A program made the position numbers and the translations under genes. A stretch of 64,000 nucleotides of DNA from Hoplostethus atlanticus (lineage: Eukaryota; Chordata; Actinopteri; Trachichthyiformes; Trachichthyidae). Below the pieces are notes generated by a model that saw only the letters and a program-made list of their open reading frames with translations, ran no database searches and was not told the DNA's origin. Of the stretch, positions 44,041 through 54,834 are shown piece after piece (within the stretch, counting starts at the first letter, position 1; each line of letters opens with the position of its first letter). The stretch spans positions 1,425,001 through 1,489,000 of the forward strand of contig JAXDDX010000118.1 in the NCBI GenBank assembly GCA_034670405.1. The letters run 5' to 3'.

Positions 44041-44874
44041 CTATCAGCGTCTGCGAGATACCTCTTATGTCCAATTCACTTTGTTCACGTGGCGGCCATA
44101 TTTGTTTGACCTCCTGACCTCCTACTTCCTGTGTACAAACGAAGTTACCTGCATAGCCTTTGGGGGCGTGGCTGATTTACGACCTGCAGACATTTGCCCC
44201 GCTCACCTGCTCAGACCAGGTGAAAGGTGCACAGCGGGTTCTCTGAGATTTGACTTTACAACAGATCCTGTTCCTGTTCTGAGTTTGGTACCAACCAGGT
44301 TGGATTCAGGGACCCCCTGCTGCCTTTGCCGAACCCTAACCCGCCTCTGCAAGAGTTTAAACATTAACACACTACAAGTGAACATTAATTGAGCACTTTG
44401 TTTTCTGTAGAAACTTCATGACCAACCTGGTTATTTAAAAGTGACAACCAACATGTTGTAGTTGTTGGTTGAGTTGAACCCTCAACCCTCAACCCTGGTT
44501 CTCAGTAGTATTTCTCTTTGACCCAGTTTCCCCACGGACATCAACAAAGAGTGATCTTATTTGATCTTTATTTATTGTGTTCAGGTTAACTGTGTGTGTT
44601 GGTGGTCACCGCTTACCCACTGTTAGCCTGTTAGCCTGTTAGCCCGTTAGCCTGTTCTGGTCCTCTTAATATTAACAGATTTTACACCAATAAACAGGTA
44701 GAACCTGCTTCACTTTTATAAGCTGTGAAAGGATTTCTGTCAGGCGGAAGCAGCCTGAGAGCGAAGCACCTACATGTAGATACTTTATTAGATGATCTAA
44801 TGAAGGAGGAGGAAGAGGAGGAGGAGGAGGAGGAAGAGGTGTCACTCTCACAGAAAGCTGCAATAATACTATCT
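44041..44874. other. Unassigned single-copy sequence
   Basis: Includes a run of four TTAGCCTG-like units at 44,620-44,655 and a GAGGAG run at 44,805-44,838. No coding or element signature found. Confidence 0.4.
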
Positions 44875-44935
44875 CACACACACACACACACACACACACA
44901 AAATACACACACACACACAGAATACACACACACAT

Positions 44936-44981
<46 letters not shown>

Positions 44982-45172
44982 ACAGAATACACACACACAC
45001 ACTCATACACACACAGAATACACACACACACACAGAATACACACACACACACAGAATACACACACACACACACACAGAATACACACATACACACTCTGTT
45101 GGAGTAGCCTTGTCAAGTGAGTAGTTGGTAATTGGATTATACTAATGAGTACTTCAAACAGTAGTACTTACT

Positions 45173-45207
<35 letters not shown>
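44875..45207. repeat. CA microsatellites with GAATA interruptions
   Basis: CA 44,875-45,092 with ACAGAATACA every 20-30 bp, and CA 45,175-45,207. Confidence 0.94.
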
Positions 45208-45209
<2 letters not shown>

Positions 45210-45284
45210 CCACTGAGCTCTAGACGTCTCTTTCTGCAAATATCAGAGTCCAAATGTTCAAGATGATGTTTTCATTCTCATAGA

Positions 45285-46335
45285 TAGTTACTGACTATAT
45301 AGATGATGTATAGTTACTGACTATATAGATGACATGTATAGTTACTGACTATATAGATGATGTATAGTTACTGACTATATAGATGACATGTATAGTTACT
45401 GACTATATAGATGATGTATAGTTACTGACTATATAGATGACATGTATAGTTACTGACTATATAGATGATGTATAGTTACTGACTATATAGATGATGTATA
45501 GTTACTGTCTATATAGATGACATGTATAGTTACTGACTATATAGATGATGTATAGTTACTGACTATATAGATGACATGTATAGTTACTGTCTATATAGAT
45601 GATGTATAGTTACTGACTATATAGATGATGTATAGTTACTGACTATATAGATGATGTATAGTTACTGTCTATATAGATGATGTATAGTTACTGACTATAT
45701 AGATGACATGTATAGTTACTGACTATATAGATGATGTATAGTTACTGACTATATAGATGATGTATAGTTACTGACTATATAGATGACATGTATAGTTACT
45801 GTCTATATAGATGATGTATAGTTACTGACTATATAGATGACATGTATAGTTACTGACTATATAGATGATGTATAGTTACTGACTATATAGATGACATGTA
45901 TAGTTACTGACTATATAGATGATGTATAGTTACTGACTATATAGATGATGTATAGTTACTGACTATATAGATGACATGTATAGTTACTGTCTATATAGAT
46001 GATGTATAGTTACTGACTATATAGATGACATGTATAGTTACTGACTATATAGATGATGTGTAGTTACTGACTATATAGATGATGTATAGTTACTGTCTAT
46101 ATAGATGACATGTATAGTTACTGACTATATAGATGACATGTATAGTTACTGTCTATATAGATGATGTATAGTTACTGACTATATAGATGATGTATAGTTA
46201 CTGTCTATATAGATGATGTATAGTTACTGACTATATAGATGACATGTATAGTTACTGACTATATAGATGATGTATAGTTACTGACTATATAGATGACATG
46301 TATAGTTACTGACTATATAGATGATGTATAGATAT
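45285..46335. repeat. 26/28-bp minisatellite, about 39 copies
   Basis: Units contain TAGTTACTGACTATATAGAT followed by GATGTA (26 bp) or GACATGTA (28 bp). The two lengths alternate or run in irregular groups; a GTCTAT variant marks some units. Confidence 0.97.
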
Positions 46336-46884
46336 GCCAGTATGTACTACTGTACTACTATGTTAGTCACTAGTTAATCCTCATTTTTTATATTTTTTAT
46401 ATTAGATTTAGATTCGATTCGATTAGATTTAGATTTTTTTAATTGAATTTGGTGATTAAAGACAGACAGACAGATTGTGTTTGAGTTGTTCTGAGTTGTT
46501 CAGCAGAACAAGTTGATTTAGTGTCAGCGTTAGTTTGAGACGGTGATGAAAGATGGTCCATATGAAGGTTATGGTTACATCGCTGAACACAGGAAATTGT
46601 CTCATTAAATATGTACGATGCATCCATCTGCACATGCATATATACACTCAGTAATTCAATAACACACTGTGCTCACTGTGAGGTTGAGGATCAGAGGCGT
46701 AAACTGTAAACAGTCTGTTCTCTATGACTGAGCCATCATGCAGCCGTCTGGTCATGTTTCATACCTGGTCTGGTGGAAGTCTGAACCTGGATGAAGTGAA
46801 ACCAGGCAGTTGGTCGTTGAGGTTTTCACAGTTTACTGGTCTGTTATATTCCAGTGTACATGATATGAAAACTGTCTCCTCTGA
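46336..46884. other. Unassigned sequence
   Basis: A few TTAGATTTAGATT units near 46,400; otherwise single-copy with no recognised feature. Confidence 0.35.
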
Positions 46885-47245
46885 CAGCCGGTAAAGAACC
46901 CTATAGAACCCTATAGAACCCCATATAACCCCATGGAACCATATAGAACCCCATAGAATCCCTATAGAACCCCATAGAACCCTATAGAACCCCATAGAAC
47001 CCCATAAAACACCATATAACCCTATAGAACCCCATAGAACCATATAGAACCCTACAGAACCCCATAGAACCCCATAAAACCCCATATAACCCTATAGAAC
47101 CCCATAGAACCATATAGAACCCAAAGAACCCTACAGAACCCCATAGAACCCCATATAATCCTATAGAACCTCATAGAACCCTACAGAACCCCATAGAACC
47201 CCATAAAACCCCATAGAACCCTATAGAACCCCATAGAACCCTATA
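46885..47245. repeat. 10-bp minisatellite (CCCATAGAAC)
   Basis: About 35 units alternating CCTATAGAAC and CCCATAGAAC, with blocks repeated at about 105 bp. Confidence 0.95.
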
Positions 47246-47475
47246 TTGGTGGTGGGGGGGTTCTTATGGGGGAGGGTCTGACGAGCCTGTGCTCTGTTCG
47301 CTGGTATGTTCTGCTGGTGTTGCAGGTGATTGGTGGACTGAGCTGGTCAGAACCACCTGGTGTTCTCCATCCAGTTGTTTGGTTCCCCCTCACCACTAAG
47401 AGAACCGCCCAGCACCACATCGGCCTTCTGTCTTCGTCTCGTTGTAAATAAAGTCATTACTTATTTACTCAGATA

Positions 47476-47803
47476 GGTCATGTACGTATCAACGGGTCAT
47501 GTACGTATCAACGGGTCATGTAAGTATCGAGGGGTCATGTATGTATCGAGGGGTCATGTATGTATCAAGGGGTCATGTACGTATCAACGGGTCATGTACG
47601 TATCAACGGGTCATGTACGTATCGAGGGGTCATGTATGTATCAAGGGTCATGTTTGTATCGAGGGGTCATGTATGTATCGAGGGGTCATGTATGTATCAA
47701 GGGTCATGTATGTATCGAGGGGTCATGTATGTATCGAGGGGTCATGTATGTATCAAGGGTCATGTTTGTATCAAGGGGTCATGTATGTATCGAGGGGTCA
47801 TGT
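47476..47803 (+). repeat. 19-bp minisatellite, forward array
   Basis: About 17 units of GGGGTCATGTATGTATCGA, with an 18-bp GGGTCATGTATGTATCAA form and a GTACGTATCAAC form at the left. It is the exact inverse of the array at 52,247-53,113. Confidence 0.95.
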
Positions 47804-48873
47804 AGACCTTTAAAATGGATCTGCTCCAGTCTAATATGATGATTGATTACATATTTATGAGACACATGTATGTATTAAAATTGTTTTATTAGTTTTTATT
47901 AGTAGTAGTATTATTATCATCCTCATCAGGCTTTAACATCCTGACAACAACAAACAATAAAGTTCTGGGGGAAACATTGAAAACTTATTGTCTATCAGCA
48001 GCTTCAGAACAAAAATATCATTATTGAGAGTCTCTTGTCACCCGTCTGCTGGGATCAAACCGGCGACCTTCTGGTTGCCTCCTGAAACTAGCAGCTCCTC
48101 TCCAACTCATTACAGACAAACAGGAATGTGACGGCAGTCGCCATCGCGGCTCAGCGGACCTTCACAGCTGACCGTGAATACTGATGGGGGCAAGGGGCAA
48201 AGGTCAACCCTGACAGGCAGTCCCATTCAACTGCACTTTACTGGTCAGTTAGGTAACAGACTTCATTTGAATTTAAGTGAGCGGAGTTGAAGAATTTGTG
48301 TTACTCCAGGAGTCAGTTTCTGTCCCATCATACCAAACTAATCCAGACTATTTGAAGGATGTTGACAGCTTGTTAGATCCCGTCAGTCAGAATAACCCGC
48401 CACTGCGGGTTAGAAGTACCGTACCGTACGTCCATTATATATCACTCGTATAACTGAATGGGGCCGGCACATCTTAAACTGAAAATATGAATACAGATGA
48501 TAGAAGAAGCCAGCCTAATGCTTCACACTCGTCAAATGAAAGCTGGTCTTCACATCACAAAGATGAAACCTCCAAAATAAAACAAGAAATAAGCAGCACA
48601 TGAAAACAATGGAGACAGTGAGCCTGAAATCGCTGTTTAATACAGGCACTAAATAGTCTTCTAAGTATTGATGCTCCAGATGGTGACCAAGACCCTCTGT
48701 CCCTTTGGATTTTTAAAATAAAAGCTGGTCTTCAGATCACAGTAATGAAATCTCTGTAATTAAGCATGAAATGAGAAGTGAATGTGAACAGTGACATAAG
48801 AAGCAAACAGCAAGACAGTGGAAATAATTTGGGAAACACAAATGAAAGAAAATTTAAACATAGAGAAGTAAAA
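47804..48873. other. Unassigned sequence with a diverged duplication
   Basis: Two diverged copies, about 183 bp apart, start AAAGCTGGTCTTCA at 48,539 and 48,722. Near 48,050-48,085 the minus strand carries GGTTTGATCCC, a box B-like motif, perhaps an old SINE head. No exon. Confidence 0.4.
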
Positions 48874-50524
48874 CAGTCCGGATGGCATATCTGGGCGAGT
48901 ACTGAAGACCTGTGCTAATCAGCTAGCTCCAGTGTTCACCACTATATTCAACATCTCCCTGGCTGAGTCTGTGGTCCCCGCCTGCTTCAAGAGATCCACT
49001 ATTGTCCCTGTGCCCAAGAATGCTTCTCCAGCATGCTTGAATGACTACCGACCGGTGACCCTCACCTCGGTGGTCATGAAATGCTTCGAGAGGCTGATAA
49101 AGGATTACATCTGCGCCTTCCTCCCTTGCTCCATGGACCCGCTGCAGTTTGCTTATCGTCCAAACAGATCCACGGATGATGCTGTCTCCCAGGTACTGCA
49201 CACCACACTCTCTCATCTGGACAGCCGGAAGGGGGCTATGTGAGACTGCTGTTCATTGATTATAGTTCAGCTTTCAATACCATAGTCCCCACCAGACTGG
49301 CTGGCAAGTTGATTGAGCTGGGACTGAACACCCCCCTGTGTGCCTGGATCCTGGACTTCCTGACCGCCAGGCCCCAGGTGGTCAGGGTGGGTAGACACAC
49401 CTCCAACCCCCTCACCCTGAACACAGGATCCCCCCAGGGTTGCGTCCTCAGCCCCCTACTGTACTCCCTGTACACACATGACTGTGTGGCCAGGTTCAGC
49501 TCCAACTCCATCATTAAGTTTGCGGATGACACAGTGGTGGTGGGCCTGATCTCCAACAACGACGAGAAGGCCTACCTGGAGGAAGTTGCTGATCTGTCAC
49601 TCTGGTGCCAGGACAACAGCCTCCTCTTGAATGTCACCAAAACTAAGGAGCTGATTGTGGACTTTAGGAGGACACAACAACAGAGGACGTACTCACCACT
49701 GGGGATTAATGGGACTACTGTGGAGAGGGTGAGCAGGTATAAATACCTGGGAGTCCACATCACCGAAGATCTGACATGGACAACACACACAGACACTCTG
49801 GTGAGAAAGGCAAGGCAGCGCCTTTACCACCTCAGGCAGCTGAGGAAATTCAAAGTCTCCCGGAGGATCCTTCAGTCCTTCTACTCTGGAGCTGTAGAGA
49901 GCATCCTGACAGGAAGCATCACTGCCTGGTTTGGCAACAGCTCCGCTCAGGACAGGAAGGCTCTGCAGAGAGTAGTGCGTTCGGCTGAACGACACTCCCC
50001 ACCCTGCAGGACTTATACACCAGGAGGTGCAGAACCAGAGCCTGCAGGATCATGAAGGATCCTCACCACCCCAACAACGGACTGTTTCAGCTGCTGCGGT
50101 CAGGCAAGCGCCTCCGTAGTCACGCTGCCAAAACAGAGAGACTGAGACGGAGTTTCTTTCCTCAGGCCATCAGGACTGTGAACTCTGACCTCACCAGGGC
50201 CCCCACCAAGACACACACACTGCCCCTCTTATGCACACACACACTTAGGTAAAGACTACACATAATTTATAATTTATATTATATTATACATACAATTTCC
50301 CTTTTTTACTATATTTTTATAAAGTGCTCTTATTGTAAATATTGTGTTGTTTTTTATATAGAGCTCTTACTGTGACATTGTAAATATTGTGTTGTTTTTT
50401 TTATTGTAAACAGTGTGAACCTGTTATTTGCCCTTTGCACATTTCTGCTGAGCATTGCCACTTTACATTTCACTGCACACCTCGTGTGTGTATGTGACAA
50501 ATAAACTCCTTGAATCTTGAATCT
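48874..50524 (+). pseudogene. L2-type LINE, 5'-truncated
   Basis: Plus strand, starts inside the RT domain. RT motifs: [46 protein letters not shown] (palm A), [28 protein letters not shown] (FADD at 49,519-49,530) and [13 protein letters not shown]. One missing base near 49,236 shifts frame just before palm A, and a second break lies near 50,000 before the C-terminal FFPQAIRTVN stretch. A 3' UTR with ACAAATAAACTCC and TTGAATC repeats ends at 50,524. Endonuclease is absent. This is typical of the L2 group of fish; without RNA from an intact relative it is inert. Confidence 0.88.
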
Positions 50525-51939
50525 TGAAACATCAGTGACAGATGACGCTACTTTAGTGGATTGCAGACATGCAGCCTCTAAAATGTTCCTTTACTTTTAG
50601 TTTCACTCCTTAAAGCATACAACAGGTAGAGACTGTACGTACTTTTTTCAAAGGGTATTGGAGTCATACTTAGTAAAGACATGTCTGTGCTGTTGTGTTC
50701 TTGCATTGCTTGTGACACTTACGTAAATCACATTTCATATATGTGATGTGCAGCTGACTAGACCAGTAGAAGCTCAGAGTGCCACAAACCTGGCAGATAC
50801 AGTATACAAGACAAGGATGGCTGAGGTGCAACCCTAACCTGAATGGCTGCAAACAAACCCAATAAAAAGCTTTGTATGACACAGCTGCGGCCTTGCATGT
50901 TATGATTTCCATCACTCTTATTTTGAAATCTGGTCTGGCTGTGCTAGAGCAGTGGTTCCCAATCCAGTCCTCAAGTCCCCCTGTCCTGCAGGTTGTAGCT
51001 CCAGCTCTACTCAGACACACCTGAACCAAGTAAGGTATCATGAAAACGAGAAGCCTCCTCTCCAACTCATTACAGCAGCTGAAAGGAATCAGCTGATTCC
51101 CTCGTTGGCTCTCCGACTCTTCACCTGCTGGATCTCATGAAACACAAACAGATCCAGAGCAGTGGATTTAGTATTTTAAGATGCTGTATTTTAAGCTTAA
51201 GTATTTTATTTTATTTTAAGCTATGACAGTTTTATCTCCTTGCTTTGTGTATTTTGAGCTGCCTTAATAAAGTCAAGTCTCTTGTGTCTGTTTGTGGCCT
51301 GGGAGTTCAGAACCTGTTGGAAGTTAAATTTGGTACAAACCTATGACGCCATCACTAGAGAAATCCATTCGTCTTGTATCTCTTGACACTCTTTTTAAAC
51401 ATTGAATGAGATATGCCAGAAACATGTAATTATCCCTGTGGAGACATTGGATCAATGCAGCACTAAATAATAATGGAATGAGATATTTGTTGTTCTGTAG
51501 AGACCAATACTTTATTTATTTTTCATTGTGAACCTTTATTTTGAAGGCTGATGCAGCACGAGTTGGGCAGCAAACGTCTCCCCTCATTCAGTAATGGTTT
51601 GGTTGATAATCGACATGGTGGAGGAAGGTGCCACACTATAAATCCAATGTTTTTCTGTGATCATTATGATGAAGGTTACATTATGGGACACGCATGTATT
51701 TTAGCAGGATAAATATTTCTTTATTTGCAGTCAGGAAACACAAGAATGCTGTCATGGTGCCTCAACAGTTGCATTAAATACTCCCAATACAGAAGCACAG
51801 AACACATTCAAATATTGCCAGTAAAGGCAGAATAATGTTCAAATTAGTTAAAATAATGTTCAAATTAGTTAATTTAAATAAAGACTCTTGTGGAAATTAA
51901 CATTTAAAACATTACGGCTTGTGCTTCCCCATTGGGAGC
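50525..51939. other. Unassigned sequence with a hAT-MITE-like end
   Basis: At 50,950-51,020 CAGTGGTTCCCAATCCAG and CCTGTCCTGCAGGTT look like one end of a hAT-type MITE; the other end was not found. The 21-bp phrase near 51,055 that contains CTCTCCAACTCATTACAG also occurs near 48,100. The rest is AT-rich and single-copy. Confidence 0.4.
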
Positions 51940-52083
51940 TCATTGTTTCAATATTGTATTTTTATTCTTTCATTGTTATTTTATAAACCATATCTTAATA
52001 TTGTGTTGTTTTTATGGCGACTGCGGGTACAAATTTACCCCAGTGGGATAATAAAGAATTGAATAGAATTGAATAGAATTGAA
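51940..52083 (+). mobile_element. LINE 3' tail with TTGAATAGAA repeat
   Basis: ACAAATTTACCCCAGTGGGA, then TAATAAAGAATTGAATAG and three GAATAGAATT units. This is a standard fish non-LTR 3' end; the body is not recognisable. Confidence 0.55.
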
Positions 52084-52246
52084 GTATCTGTGGTTGGTGA
52101 CATGGCCACCACACGCTCAGGATCACCATGGAAACGACGTGTGACATGTGGGCTCAGGTGTGAATGTGTGTCCATTACAAGGATTCACCAATCAGACTCC
52201 ACTCAAACATTAAACATTAACAACCACAAACTATCTGACCACCGGG

Positions 52247-53113
52247 GGACCCCTCGATACATACATGACCGCTCGACACATACATGAACCCTCAATACAT
52301 ACATGACCCCTCGATACATACATGACCGCTCGACACATACATGAACCCTCAATACATACATGACCACTTGATACATACATGACCCCTCGATACATACATG
52401 ACCCCTCGATACATACATGACCCCTCGACACATACATGAACCCTCAATACATACATGACCACTTGATACATACATGACCTCTTGATACATACATGACCCC
52501 TTGATACATACATGACCCCTCAATACATACATGAACCCTCAATACATACATGACCTCTTGATACATACATGACCCCTTGACCCCTCGATACATACATGAC
52601 CCCTTGACACATACATGAACCCTCAATACATACATGACCACTTGATACATACATGACCTCTTGATACATACATGACCCCTTGATACATACATGACCCCTT
52701 GACCCCTCGATACATACATGATACCTCGACACATACATGAACCCTCAATACATACATGACCACTTGATACTTACATGACTTCTTGATACATACATGACCC
52801 CTTGATACGTAGATGACCCTCAATACATACATGACCCCTCGATACATACATGACCCCTCAATACTTACATGACACCTCGATACATACATGACCCTTCGAT
52901 ACATACATGAACCCTCAATACATACATGACCCCTTGATACATACATGACCCCTTAATGCATACATGACCCGTTGATACATACATTACCCCTTAATGCATA
53001 CATGACCCCTCAATACTACATGACCCCTCGACCCCTCAATACATACATGACCCCTTGATACATATATGACCCCTCGATACATACATGACCCCTCGATACA
53101 TACATGACCCCTA
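52247..53113 (-). repeat. 19-bp minisatellite, reverse array
   Basis: About 45 units of CGATACATACATGACCCCT with ACTTGATAC, CTCTTGATAC and CTCAATAC variants. The unit is the reverse complement of that at 47,476-47,803. A block of about 120-170 bp with the order AACCCTCAATAC, GACCACTTGATAC, GACCTCTTGATAC recurs several times. Confidence 0.95.
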
Positions 53114-54115
53114 GATCCTCACATGGGGCCGTCGAAGGGCTCCAGGCCACGTAGCCACTCAGTCAATGCTCTGTCACACATGATGGATGAACAGCCGGGA
53201 GAATGATGGTAATGATGACGTATGAACTGGATGATGTTATTTGGGTTCAGATGTGGTGACAGGGTTATTGTCTGTGTTGTACAGGACACTGCACTGTCAT
53301 CTGACAACATCATTCATACACTTCATATGTTTCATATGTCATTGTGCCTTGCAAGTTCGCCTGCAGCCTGTCTGACAGACAGACAGACAGGGGATTTGAC
53401 AATGCATTGGTTATGTGGCTGGAAGGGAATGGCAGGAGGAGGCCTGCACAAGGCAATGCACCCCCCCCCCCCCCTCCTTGTTGACTGCCCCACAATCCCC
53501 CACAAGCACTGGAGAACACACTTGACAACAGCACCACAGTACAACAGGTACTGGTCTTCCTAGAGGCTCTTCCTTCCTCGATTGCAGAAACCAGGAAGAA
53601 GTGAAGCCAGGACCAAATCTTCTCCCTCCCGGACGGTGAGGGTAGTCAATGGGCTTGAGGGGGATGATGGAGGACCAGGAGAGAATCTACATCCCAGACC
53701 ATACCTCTTCCTCAGAGGAAACGTAGGAGAGAAGGTGTTCCTGTCCGCCTCATGGATGACTTCCCACTCAACACTGAACAGCCAGTTGTTGGTTCCCCAA
53801 AGCCACGATAACTCAACGTCTGGTCACCAGGACAGGAGGAGACTGAACTAATCTTACTGGCCGGGCTGAATGCAGATGTGGTGGTCTGGTGGCAGACCAG
53901 ACCAGTACAGACCAGTACAGACCTGTCTGAACCCAGTCCAGACCAGTACAACTCTGTACCAGTGCCCCAGTGGCCCCTCGTCCTCCCAGCCCTCTCACAG
54001 TGTGTGTGTGTGTGTGTGCTCTGCTTGCTCCTTCCCAGCCAGCAACAATCCAGCCTTTCTCTCTGCCTGCTGCACAATAGAACAAATGTCTCCTGTTCAA
54101 TAGAAACAATTACAC
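53114..54115. other. Unassigned sequence, no recognised gene
   Basis: A C15 run at about 53,461-53,475 and a GT run at 54,001-54,019. An 89-codon frame at 53,582-53,851 follows a CGATTGCAG that could act as an acceptor, but I recognise no family. It may be an old repeat or transposon. Confidence 0.3.
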
Positions 54116-54123
54116 AATGGTGA

Positions 54124-54124
<1 letters not shown>

Positions 54125-54175
<51 letters not shown>

Positions 54176-54460
54176 CCAGCGAGATGTGGGAGGATTTTTA
54201 GATCAGGTTGTTTTGCTGAGTAAAAATGTTTTCCTCTCAAACACTCAAAAACTCAAACATAATGTCTCTGTCGGTTTGTCTCTGTCTCTGTGTCTGTCTC
54301 TCTGTCTGTCTGTCTATCTGTCTGTCTGTCTGTCTGTCTCTCTGTCTCTCTGTCTCTCTGTCTGTCTGCCTGTCTGTCTGTCTCTCTGTCTCTGTGTCTG
54401 TCTCTCTGTCTCTCTGTCTCTCTGTCTGTCTGCCTGTCTCTCTCTCTCTCTCCAGTGATA
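54125..54460. repeat. GT and CTGT microsatellites
   Basis: GT 54,125-54,172 and CTGT/CTCT 54,272-54,452, separated by about 90 bp of ordinary sequence. Confidence 0.94.
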
Positions 54461-54489
54461 GTTAACATCTGACCTTCATCTGATCACCA

Positions 54490-54675
54490 CCAGTAATCCC
54501 AGTAAGTTTTCCACTGCACCAATACAGTCCCATACTGGTCCTATTGGTCCATTACCAGTTCTACAGAACCATACTGGTCCTACTGGTCCTGCTGGTCCTA
54601 CCTGTCCATTACCAGTACTACAGAACCATACTGGTCCGACTGGTCCATTACCAGTACTACAGAACCAGAATCATA
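54490..54675. repeat. Diverged TACTGGTCC repeat
   Basis: Two and a half units of about 55 bp with CCATTACCAGTACTACAGAA and CATACTGGTCC. Confidence 0.8.
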
Positions 54676-54834
54676 CAGTCTATCTGTACTGTTTTAGTGG
54701 ATAAACATTGCTACTGTAATACTGTGCCACTATGTTTATACAAACATACAAACTATGCAGTACTATATGATACTATACAAAACTATATCATACTTTTCAG
54801 TACTATATCATACGATACAGTACTATATGATACT

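Noticed and set aside
47266-47451. A 61-codon frame followed by AATAAA, as a small gene
   Set aside because: No family match, and AATAAA alone is weak evidence; it may be the end of an old repeat.
53582-53851. An 89-codon frame behind a possible splice acceptor
   Set aside because: No recognisable domain, no second exon, and low complexity in part; kept only as unassigned sequence.
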